Position numbers and translations under genes: made by a program. Under the pieces are notes generated by a model that was given only the letters and a program-made list of their open reading frames with translations, was not told the origin of the DNA and made no database searches. Below, one piece after another: positions 1 to 7,271 of a DNA stretch of 16,593 nt. Source of the DNA: Nocardioidaceae bacterium (GTDB lineage Bacteria; Actinomycetota; Actinomycetes; Propionibacteriales; Nocardioidaceae); contig JAICRS010000040.1 in assembly GCA_025966335.1 (NCBI GenBank), positions 1-16,593 on the forward strand, in the 5' to 3' direction. Each line of letters opens with the position of its first letter. Within the stretch, counting starts at the first letter, position 1.

Positions 1-1775
1 GCCATGAAGTCGAGGTTGTCGGCCGCGTCAGGGCCGGCGGCCGGTCCGTCGGCGTGGGGGCCGTGTCCGGCAGCCGCATGGGAGGCGGCCGGGGCGGCCT
101 TCTGCCCGGTGACGACGATGTCGAGCACCATCCCCATCTGCCGGTGTCCCACCACCGAGCACCAGCCCTCGATGGCGCGGCCGACGACCCCGATGTCCAT
201 CCGCGCCGACGCGCCGGGGGAGAGCCTCCCGCTGCGGTCGCCGGAGTCGAGCACCAGGTCGTGCACATCCTCGTCGTCGGTGTTGGTCAGCTCGATCACC
301 AGCCGGTTCCCGGCGGGGACCTCGATCGTCGCCGGTGTGAACCGCATGTCGTGGGCCTCGACCTCGACGGTCGTGGTCTGCCCGGTCGCGGTGACACTGG
401 CGGACGCGGACGCGGCCGACCCGGTGCCGGCGAGCGCCGACGGGTCCACCGCCACCCCGACGGCCACCGCGAGGACCACCGCGGCCAAGCCGCTCGCGGC
501 GAGCCCGCTGACCTGTCCCTGCGGGCGTTCCTCACCCGGTCGGACCCGGACCGTCGGTGGGGCGCCCCGTTTCGCCACCCGTGCGGCGCGGATGCCCAGG
601 AACAACAAGGGGATGAACGCGGCCAGCCCGCCCAGCACCAGCGCCGAGCAGATCACGCGCACCAGGCTGGGCACCGGCAGCGCACACACCAGCAGTCCGG
701 CGTTGACCATCACGATCCGCAGCGCACCTCCGCGGTCCAGGACCGTGTTGGCGGCGCGCACCGCCGAGGGCCCGCCGCCGAGCGCCATCGGCACCAGGTA
801 GGACAGCGCGCCGAGCAGCAGCTGCGCGCCGAAGCCGGCGGCGAAGAAGGGGGTGAGCCACGCGAACCGGTCGCCGGCCACGGTCCACGAGGGCGCGGTG
901 GCGACGCCGGCGGTCAGGGTGACCAGGCAACCGACCAGCCAGACCAGGCCGGCCAGCACCGACCAGGTCGGGTACGACGAGGGCGGCTTCTGGCGGGCCG
1001 TGCCCACGAAGGCGGGCGCGACGATGCCGAGCCCGCCGAGGTAGAGCGCGATGCCGAGGGCTGCGAGGAGCTGCAGGCCCCACAGGGCGGCCAGGGCCGT
1101 GGTCAGCACCGCCACCACCAGCACCGGCAGCGCGCGCTGGGCGGCGCGTTCGGTGCCTTCGACGATCCGGGTCCGCAGCATCGTCGGCCACAGCGTGACC
1201 AGGGTGCCGACCACGGTGAGCCCCATCCAGCCGAGCAGGTTCACCGCGGCATGGGCCATCGTGGCCTGCTGGTGCAACGGGTCGGACAGCCCTCGGGCGA
1301 GGGCCGTGCCCAGACCGGCGCCTACCGGCAGGAAGCAGGCCGCCGCGACGTAGTAGCGCACGGTGGCGGCGAACCGGGCGGGCAGCGCACGCCGCATCTG
1401 CTGGACCAGGCTGACCCCGTGCCAGACCACCGCCGTGGCCACCGCGGTGGCACCGAGAACGGTCACCGGCCACACGTTCGTGAGGACGCCGGTGACCACG
1501 CCGAGCACTCCGCCGTTGAGCAGCAGCAGCCGGGTGGACTGGACCCGTCGGGCGCCGTCGCGGGGTGCGGTGTGCAGCAGCGCGTCGGCGAAGTGCTGGC
1601 TCCAGACCAGGATCGCGTGGCTGAGCGCACCGAGCAGCAGCAGGTGGATCATCAGCCAGCGGGGTGCCGGGACGAACGGGTGGACCAGTGCGACCACCAC
1701 GAGGGCAACCAGCCAGAACACGACCGGCAGGTCCCGCAGTGGCCAGAACCCGCGGGCGGGGATGCGGGCGGTCAT
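1..1775 (-). CDS. Multi-helix membrane protein fused to a cupredoxin domain; probable NirK-type copper nitrite reductase fusion (C-terminus outside window)
   Basis: The 591 codons in the window start at ATG 1775 and run off the left edge. Residues 1 to about 440 are a chain of hydrophobic helices with several histidines (for example in the segments MIHLLLLGALSHAILVWSQH and HAAVNLLGWMGLTVVGTLV). A cupredoxin domain follows at about 470-555, with a complete type-1 copper ligand set: His505 (DVHDLVL) and Cys539, His544, Met549 in WCSVVGHRQMGM. Next comes an Ala/Gly/His-rich linker ending in DNLDFM at the edge. Actinobacterial copper nitrite reductases are known with an N-terminal membrane region and an extra cupredoxin domain ahead of the NirK domains. 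The neighbours (NnrS-like protein, hemerythrin) suit that reading, in which the cupredoxin would pass electrons to NirK. The NirK domains are not visible, so a plain membrane-bound cupredoxin remains possible. The ATG overlaps the upstream stop as ATGA (1772-1775), implying translational coupling. Confidence 0.75.
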   Translation of the reverse strand, partial: MTARIPARGFWPLRDLPVVFWLVALVVVALVHPFVPAPRWLMIHLLLLGALSHAILVWSQHFADALLHTAPRDGARRVQSTRLLLLNGGVLGVVTGVLTNVWPVTVLGATAVATAVVWHGVSLVQQMRRALPARFAATVRYYVAAACFLPVGAGLGTALARGLSDPLHQQATMAHAAVNLLGWMGLTVVGTLVTLWPTMLRTRIVEGTERAAQRALPVLVVAVLTTALAALWGLQLLAALGIALYLGGLGIVAPAFVGTARQKPPSSYPTWSVLAGLVWLVGCLVTLTAGVATAPSWTVAGDRFAWLTPFFAAGFGAQLLLGALSYLVPMALGGGPSAVRAANTVLDRGGALRIVMVNAGLLVCALPVPSLVRVICSALVLGGLAAFIPLLFLGIRAARVAKRGAPPTVRVRPGEERPQGQVSGLAASGLAAVVLAVAVGVAVDPSALAGTGSAASASASVTATGQTTTVEVEAHDMRFTPATIEVPAGNRLVIELTNTDDEDVHDLVLDSGDRSGRLSPGASARMDIGVVGRAIEGWCSVVGHRQMGMVLDIVVTGQKAAPAASHAAAGHGPHADGPAAGPDAADNLDFM

Positions 1776-2911
1776 CGGCTCTTCTTCCGGTTCACCAGGG
1801 TGGCGCAGCACACCGCGACCACCACGAACATCAGCAGTGCGGCGATGTTCAGCGCACCACCGGTCTGCCAGGCCCACTCCACCCCGAGAGCGTCGCCGAC
1901 CCAGATCCGCAGCACCAGGGACAGGTGCAGGAGCACGGCGGGTGTCACCAGCGCCGGGTGGTAGGGCAACGGGCGGCGCAGCACGGCGGGCAGGATCACC
2001 GGTGCGTGCGCCATGATCATCGAGAGCGTGAAGCCCAGGAAGACCGAGTGGACCACCACGTCGTACGCGACGCCCTCGAGCGCCGGGCCGCCGACCAGCC
2101 AGGTCACGCCGGTGACCGCGAGCCAGAAGTAGCCGGCCAGCATGCACCCCGCCATGAACCGCGGGAGGCCGGTCGCGCGGATCGTGCGGCGGGCGACGTC
2201 GTGCCCGGCCAGCCAGCCGACGAGAGCGAGAATCGCCAGGCCCAGCAGGGGATAGCCGACCTCCGGCCACAGCAGTGAGGCCACCACGCCGGCCACCAGG
2301 GCGGCAGAGAGCTGGATCAGGGTCCGGCCGGCGGAGGTGCCCATCGCGATCCGGGCCAGCTCCAGCCGTTCGCCGCCGATCGTGAGCACGATGAAGCCCA
2401 TCAGCCAGGGCAGCAGAGCCGCCACCGGGACGCCGCCGAGCCAGAGTGCGAGGGCGCCGGTCGCCAGCACGGCGCCGAAGGCCTGGACCAGCACCGACTC
2501 GTCGCGCTGGCGCCGCCACAGCGGCACGTAGACCGCGACCATGGCCGCCGCCCCGAGCAGCAGCACGGTCTTCCCGGCCGCCAGCGGTGCGGGCGAGACC
2601 AGCAGCAGCCCGCCGATGCCGAGCAGGGCCGGGGCGGCGTACCCCGCCGGGCGGCGCAGCGCGACCGACCGTTCGAGGGAGATCAGCGTGCCCACGAAGC
2701 CGAAGACGAGCAGCATGCCGTGCACGTCGGGCAGCCGGTCCGTCGAGACCGGCGCCGGCAGGCCGAGCAGCATCAGCGCCGCGTCGAGCCCGGCGAGCAG
2801 CGCGAGACCGGCCGGCAGCAGGAACACCATCCGACGCAGCGGTGAGGCCTCGCTCGAGGGGTGCGCGTGGGGCCGAGCGGGTGCGGGCGGTGGTGGAGCG
2901 GTGGTCGTCAC
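1772..2911 (-). CDS. NnrS-like polytopic membrane protein
   Basis: This 379-aa protein is almost entirely hydrophobic, with roughly ten to twelve predicted membrane helices after a Pro/His-rich N-terminus of about 25 residues. Conserved-looking features include DVHGMLLVFGFVGTLISLER (His64), VVHSVFLGFTLSMIMAHAP (His288, His302) followed by VILPAVLRRPLPYHP (His318), and a late LLHLSLVLR (His329). These His-containing helices and the ILPAVLRR step resemble the NnrS family, haem- and copper-containing membrane proteins tied to denitrification and NO stress. The family assignment is by eye. The GTG start at 2911 is chosen because it overlaps the regulator stop as GTGA (2908-2911); a longer in-frame reading upstream would run through the regulator gene in another frame. 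It lies between the regulator and the cupredoxin/NirK-like gene with 4-nt overlaps on both sides, so the three are very probably one transcript. Confidence 0.75.
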   Translation of the reverse strand: MTTTAPPPPAPARPHAHPSSEASPLRRMVFLLPAGLALLAGLDAALMLLGLPAPVSTDRLPDVHGMLLVFGFVGTLISLERSVALRRPAGYAAPALLGIGGLLLVSPAPLAAGKTVLLLGAAAMVAVYVPLWRRQRDESVLVQAFGAVLATGALALWLGGVPVAALLPWLMGFIVLTIGGERLELARIAMGTSAGRTLIQLSAALVAGVVASLLWPEVGYPLLGLAILALVGWLAGHDVARRTIRATGLPRFMAGCMLAGYFWLAVTGVTWLVGGPALEGVAYDVVVHSVFLGFTLSMIMAHAPVILPAVLRRPLPYHPALVTPAVLLHLSLVLRIWVGDALGVEWAWQTGGALNIAALLMFVVVAVCCATLVNRKKSR

Positions 2912-3546
2912 CGGGCGTCCTCGGTGATCCGGGGGAGCTCGAGCCGGCAGGCACCGGGCTCGGCGAACGGGATCAGGTCGGTGCCTTCGGGGTCGGCGCC
3001 GTACTCCTCGAGGGCTCCGCGCACGAGGCCGAGGTGTACGCCGCAGACCACGTCGGGATGCTTGTGCGCTGCCTCCAGCAGCGGACACCGGGTGAGGCGT
3101 ACGGCGGAGGTGGTGTCGTCGGCCTGCGGGGCGAAACCGATCTCGTCGAGGAGTGCGACCACCTCGTCGCGGGCCGTGCCGCGTCCGGGCTCGGCCGGTC
3201 GGGTCCGGGCCAGCTCGTGTCCCCACTCGGCGCCGGCGGCGATCGAGTCCTCGCGCGGTGACCTGCTGCTGCGGTGGATCGCCGAGGCGAGCGTGGCGGC
3301 CAGCCCGGCGTACTCCGAACCACCGGGCTCCTCGTCGTGCGGGGTCGCCTCGTAGAGCCAGGCGGGTCGGCCGCGGCCGTTCGGTGCGGCCCGGTGCCGG
3401 ACGACCAGGCCCTGCCGCTCGAGCGGTTCGAGGTGCTCGCGCAGGGTGTTGGCGTGCAGCCCGGTCGCTGCGCCCAGCGCGGCCAGGGTGGTCGGCTCCG
3501 GCTGACCGCGCAGCGTCTCCAGCAGGCGCGCCCGGGAGGGAGACAT
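2908..3546 (-). CDS. Winged-helix transcriptional regulator with C-terminal cysteines
   Basis: This 212-aa protein has an N-terminal winged helix at about residues 3-67: helix-turn-helix LAALGAATGLHANTLREHLE, then a wing with NGRGRPAWLY. The C-terminal half (about 120-205) carries Cys154 (RCPLLEAA), Cys168 (PDVVCGVH) and Cys200 (GACRLEL), spaced C-x13-C-x31-C. The architecture resembles ArsR/SufR-like regulators whose C-terminal cysteines hold an Fe-S cluster or metal. A redox- or NO-responsive Fe-S role here is inference. It is first in the operon with the NnrS-like and copper-protein genes and divergent from the hemerythrin gene, so it probably controls both directions. ATG 3546 fits the start of the winged helix, but no Shine-Dalgarno is evident upstream (GC-rich, no GGAGG), so the start is less certain than the gene. 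The open frame continues far upstream without family-like sequence. Confidence 0.8.
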   Translation of the reverse strand: MSPSRARLLETLRGQPEPTTLAALGAATGLHANTLREHLEPLERQGLVVRHRAAPNGRGRPAWLYEATPHDEEPGGSEYAGLAATLASAIHRSSRSPREDSIAAGAEWGHELARTRPAEPGRGTARDEVVALLDEIGFAPQADDTTSAVRLTRCPLLEAAHKHPDVVCGVHLGLVRGALEEYGADPEGTDLIPFAEPGACRLELPRITEDAR

Positions 3547-3592
3547 CGGGCGCCGGTGCCGGGTCGTCGCCGGACGGGGTCCGAGCGCGGAA

Positions 3593-3612
3593 CTAGGGCT
3601 CTTCGGCCCTGG
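3593..3612. promoter_or_regulatory. Short hairpin in the divergent intergenic region
   Basis: AGGGC (3595-3599) pairs with GCCCT (3606-3610) around a TCTTCG loop. A C-G and a T-G wobble pair outside extend the stem to 7 bp. It lies 47 nt upstream of the regulator start on the minus strand and upstream of the hemerythrin -10 candidate. It could be an operator or a leader hairpin; no regulator family is recognised. Confidence 0.35.
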
Positions 3613-3645
3613 ATTAATTTCCACGGGATGAAGTGTAATAAAATC
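3612..3645. promoter_or_regulatory. AT-rich divergent promoter/operator island
   Basis: About 34 bp of AT-rich sequence stand out in a very GC-rich intergenic region between the regulator and the hemerythrin gene. GATTAATTT at the left (3612-3620) and TAATAAAATC at the right (3636-3645) form an imperfect dyad with GATT/AATC ends. On the plus strand TAAAAT at 3639-3644 is a good -10 box lacking a clear -35, which suggests an activator. I do not see an FNR/DNR TTGAT-N4-ATCAA box or a clear NsrR palindrome. This is the likely shared control site of the module. Confidence 0.5.
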
Positions 3646-3714
3646 TGGAGCGAGCCGCCATCGGGTGCGGTGAACACAGGGTGTGGCGAAGGCCACCGAC
3701 CGGAGGAGATAGCA

Positions 3715-4527
3715 ATGAGCAACGTCGTTCTGGCCTCGAGCGAGGCGGACGCCACGGCGGCGGCCGCGGTCGAGCAGCACCACGCGCAGATGGCCGGGAT
3801 GCTGGCGATCCGGGTGGAGGCGCTGCTCAGCGCCGCCGCGCGGGGCGACTCGGTCTCGGCCGCCGCGGCGAAGAGCGACCTGGTCGGGTGGTGCGAGCAC
3901 GAGCTGGTCCCGCACGCGCTGGCCGAGGAGAAGGCGATGTACCCGGCTGCGCAGGAGCGCGCCGAGGGCCGGCTCCTCGTCGAGGGGATGCTGGGCGAGC
4001 ACACCGTGATCACGGATCTGGTCCGCGAGCTCGACACCGCATCGGACCCGGTCCGCGCGGCTGCGGCCGCGAAGGCGCTGCAGGTGGTGTTCGACAGCCA
4101 CCTGGCCAAGGAGAACGAGCTGGTGCTGCCGCTGCTCACCGCGGCGCCCGACGTGTCGGTGGCCGAGCTGCTCGGCGGCATGCACGAGCTGCTCGGCGCG
4201 GACGCGCACGGGGATGAGCACGGACATGCGCACGAGCAGACCGAGAGCGGCTGTGGCGGGCACAGCTGCAGCTGCGGCGAGGTGGACGGGCCGGGCTACC
4301 CCGAGCTCGACGCCCGGGTGGTCCCGCACGCCATCCGGCACGCGACGATCTTCGGTGCCCTCGAGGCGGTAGCGCCCGGCGACGGGATGGTGCTGGTCGC
4401 CCCGCACGACCCGCTGCCGCTGCTCGCGCAGATCGAGCAGCGGTCACCCGGCGTGTTCGCGGTGGAGTACCTCGAGCGTGGGCCGGAGGCATGGCGGATC
4501 GCCTTCGTCCGCCGTACCGCCGCCTGA
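3715..4527 (+). CDS. Hemerythrin (HHE) domain - DUF2249 protein
   Basis: This 270-aa cytoplasmic protein has two domains. Residues about 15-160 form a hemerythrin-like four-helix bundle with candidate di-iron ligands His22/His23 (EQHHAQ), His62 (CEHELVPHALAEEK), Glu71/Glu72, His96 (GEHTVI), and His129 and Glu133 (DSHLAKENE). A His/Cys-rich linker follows (HGDEHGHAHE, then CGGHSCSCGE with Cys180, Cys185, Cys187). Residues about 196-268 match the DUF2249 pattern (LDARVVPHAIRHATIFGALE ... PGDGMVLVAPHDPLPLLAQI). Such proteins recur beside NnrS and denitrification genes, and hemerythrin relatives such as YtfE/RIC act in NO and nitrite stress. A role in binding NO or O2, or in Fe-S repair, is inferred. 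ATG 3715 is fixed by a strong GGAGGAG ribosome site at 3702-3708. The gene is divergent from the copper/NnrS operon. Confidence 0.9.
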   Translation: MSNVVLASSEADATAAAAVEQHHAQMAGMLAIRVEALLSAAARGDSVSAAAAKSDLVGWCEHELVPHALAEEKAMYPAAQERAEGRLLVEGMLGEHTVITDLVRELDTASDPVRAAAAAKALQVVFDSHLAKENELVLPLLTAAPDVSVAELLGGMHELLGADAHGDEHGHAHEQTESGCGGHSCSCGEVDGPGYPELDARVVPHAIRHATIFGALEAVAPGDGMVLVAPHDPLPLLAQIEQRSPGVFAVEYLERGPEAWRIAFVRRTAA

Positions 4528-4541
4528 CCCTGCCGGGCAGT

Positions 4542-4576
4542 CACCACGGTATGCAGATCGCCTGCATACCGTGGTG
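4542..4576. terminator. Perfect 15-bp hairpin between convergent genes
   Basis: CACCACGGTATGCAG (4542-4556) is exactly reverse-complementary to 4562-4576, separated by the loop ATCGC. It sits 14 nt after the hemerythrin stop and 20 nt beyond the citrate synthase stop on the other strand, so it can serve as a bidirectional terminator. No T-run follows on either strand, which is usual for actinobacterial terminators. Confidence 0.85.
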
Positions 4577-4596
4577 TTCTGCGACGGGCGCGGCGG

Positions 4597-5943
<1,347 letters not shown>

Positions 5944-6036
5944 GTCGGCTCCTCGCTGGTCGGGGCCCGGGAAGGCCGCAGGCAGCGGATGCGCCGTCTG
6001 TGCCGTGGACCGGGGACGTCATGCTGTGTGATGTGC

Positions 6037-6055
6037 AGTTAAGGTGACCCCAACT
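6037..6055. promoter_or_regulatory. Imperfect dyad near the gltA transcription start
   Basis: AGTT-AA-GG-TGA-CC-CC-AACT is a 19-bp dyad centred on 6046 with matching outer AGTT/AACT and inner GG/CC. It overlaps the predicted gltA start region, a position suited to repression. It matches the DtxR/IdeR iron-box consensus only partly (about 11 of 19), so no regulator is assigned. A TGTGA half-site (CRP/GlxR-like) lies just to the left at 6026-6030 without a good partner. Confidence 0.3.
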
Positions 6056-6081
6056 TATGCCCGAACCAGGCCTGGTGTGAA
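6052..6081 (-). promoter_or_regulatory. Candidate gltA promoter
   Basis: On the minus strand, TTCACA (6081-6076) could be the -35 and TAAGTT (6057-6052) the -10, with an 18-nt spacer. The -35 is close to consensus, the -10 only fits TANNNT. Transcription would start near 6045, giving a 5' leader of about 100 nt. Confidence 0.35.
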
Positions 6082-6093
6082 ACCGGGGCCGTT

Positions 6094-6123
6094 TTGACCC
6101 CAGGGGCGACCCGCCGGTATTCT
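6094..6123 (+). promoter_or_regulatory. rplM-rpsI promoter
   Basis: TTGACC at 6094-6099 and TATTCT at 6118-6123, separated by 18 nt, make a good housekeeping-sigma promoter. It is the clearest in the window and lies where an rplM promoter is expected. The start site should be near 6130. Confidence 0.7.
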
Positions 6124-6130
6124 TAACGGT

Positions 6131-6205
6131 CGCGGCTCCCCCGTGGTGATACAGCAGCACGTCCGCTGAATCCCGGGAGCGCGGCGAGGCTTGTGAGAAC
6201 GAGCC
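6131..6205 (+). promoter_or_regulatory. Structured 5' leader of rplM (candidate ribosomal-protein leader)
   Basis: The predicted rplM mRNA has a leader of about 115 nt with two stems. Stem 1 pairs 6131-6140 (CGC-G-GCTCCC) with GGGAGCGCG at 6175-6183, 9 bp with a single bulged G, enclosing 34 nt. Stem 2 is GGCTTG (6188-6193), loop TGAGAA, CGAGCC (6200-6205), 6 bp including one G-T wobble. An L13 autoregulatory leader is known in Firmicutes (Rfam L13_leader). Whether this one works the same way is inference. The AGAAGG ribosome site at 6231-6236 lies outside both stems as drawn. Confidence 0.45.
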
Positions 6206-6245
6206 GGACCCAGACAAACCGAATTCGATCAGAAGGCAAACAACC

Positions 6246-6689
6246 GTGCGTACGTACAGCCCGAAGCCCGCTGACATCCAGCGTGAGTGGCACGTCATCG
6301 ACGCCACCGACGTGGTGCTCGGACGCCTCGCCGTCCAGACCGCGACGCTGCTTCGCGGCAAGCACAAGCCGACGTTTGCCCCGCACATGGACGGTGGTGA
6401 CTTCGTGATCATCGTCAACGCGAGCAAGGTCGCCCTCTCCGGCAACAAGAAGGTCACCAAGCTGGCCTACCGCCACTCGGGTTACCCGGGCGGTCTGTCC
6501 TCGACCCCGTTCGGCGACCTGCTGGACAAGAACCCTCGTGCGGCGATCGAGAAGGCGGTGTGGGGCATGCTCCCGAAGAACCGTCTCGGCCGGCAGATGC
6601 TGAAGAAGCTCAAGGTGTACGCCGGTCCGGACCACCCGCACGTGGCGCAGACCCCCAAGCCGTTCGAGATCGTCCAGATCTCTCAGTGA
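6246..6689 (+). CDS. rplM: 50S ribosomal protein L13
   Basis: This 147-aa protein is full-length L13, an early-assembly 23S rRNA-binding protein of the large subunit. Recognisable segments are WHVIDATDVVLGRLA near the N-terminus, RGKHKPTFAPHMDGGDFV in the middle, RHSGYPGG at about 77-84, and WGMLPKNRLGR followed by LKVYAGPDHPH near the C-terminus. The GTG start at 6246 follows AGAAGG at 6231-6236. It is first in the rplM-rpsI-glmM cluster and 47 nt from rpsI, with which it forms the universally conserved L13-S9 pair. Confidence 0.98.
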   Translation: MRTYSPKPADIQREWHVIDATDVVLGRLAVQTATLLRGKHKPTFAPHMDGGDFVIIVNASKVALSGNKKVTKLAYRHSGYPGGLSSTPFGDLLDKNPRAAIEKAVWGMLPKNRLGRQMLKKLKVYAGPDHPHVAQTPKPFEIVQISQ

Positions 6690-6736
6690 CGGCCAGCAAC
6701 CATCCTTTTTGTGTAGTCGTTAAGTGAGGAACATCC

Positions 6737-7255
6737 GTGGCTGAGACCACTACCGAGCAGGGCACCGACCAGGCGGTCGAGGAGACCTTCGAGGTCAACG
6801 AGCAGGGCGTCGCCTACAGCTCCGAGAGCGCTCCGTCGGAGGACGCCCCGGCGCGCCCGGCGACCATCGCTCCGGCCGCCGCGACCGGCCGCCGCAAGGA
6901 GGCCGTCGCCCGCGTCCGCCTCGTCCCCGGCTCCGGGCAGTGGACCGTCAACGGCCGTCGGCTCGACGAGTACTTCCCGAACAAGCTGCACCAGCAGGTC
7001 GTCAGCGAGCCGTTCGTGACCACCGACCTGGTCGACCGGTTCGACGTGATCGCTCGGATCCACGGTGGCGGCATCACCGGTCAGGCCGGCGCGCTGCGCC
7101 TCGGTGTGGCCCGCGCGCTCAACGCCATCGACGTCGAGGCTAACCGCCCTTCGCTGAAGAAGGCCGGGCTGCTCACCCGCGACGCCCGCGTCATCGAGCG
7201 CAAGAAGGCTGGTCTGAAGAAGGCTCGCAAGGCTCCTCAGTTCAGCAAGCGCTGA
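6737..7255 (+). CDS. rpsI: 30S ribosomal protein S9
   Basis: This 172-aa protein is S9, whose C-terminal tail reaches the P-site tRNA in the 30S subunit. The conserved domain starts at about residue 49 (ATGRRKEAVARVRLVPG) and includes VNGRRLDEYF, IHGGGITGQAGALRLGVARA, and the basic end KKARKAPQFSKR. The first 45 or so residues are an acidic, low-complexity extension (Glu/Thr/Ala/Pro-rich) beyond the usual S9 length of about 130; actinobacterial S9 proteins often have such extensions. The GTG start at 6737 is supported by GAGGA at 6726-6730. It is cotranscribed with rplM and ends 16 nt before glmM. Confidence 0.98.
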   Translation: MAETTTEQGTDQAVEETFEVNEQGVAYSSESAPSEDAPARPATIAPAAATGRRKEAVARVRLVPGSGQWTVNGRRLDEYFPNKLHQQVVSEPFVTTDLVDRFDVIARIHGGGITGQAGALRLGVARALNAIDVEANRPSLKKAGLLTRDARVIERKKAGLKKARKAPQFSKR

Positions 7256-7271
7256 TCCGGGCCCTCCCTGC

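Noticed and set aside
54..1964. 636-codon plus-strand open frame opposite the copper-protein gene
   Set aside because: Its translation is Arg/Gly/His/Gln-rich low complexity with no recognisable fold. It is a high-GC antisense shadow of the minus-strand membrane genes, which have clear helices and copper ligands.
3612..3645. FNR/DNR or NsrR site in the divergent intergenic region
   Set aside because: No TTGAT-N4-ATCAA and no convincing NsrR palindrome; only an AT-rich imperfect dyad is seen, reported as such.
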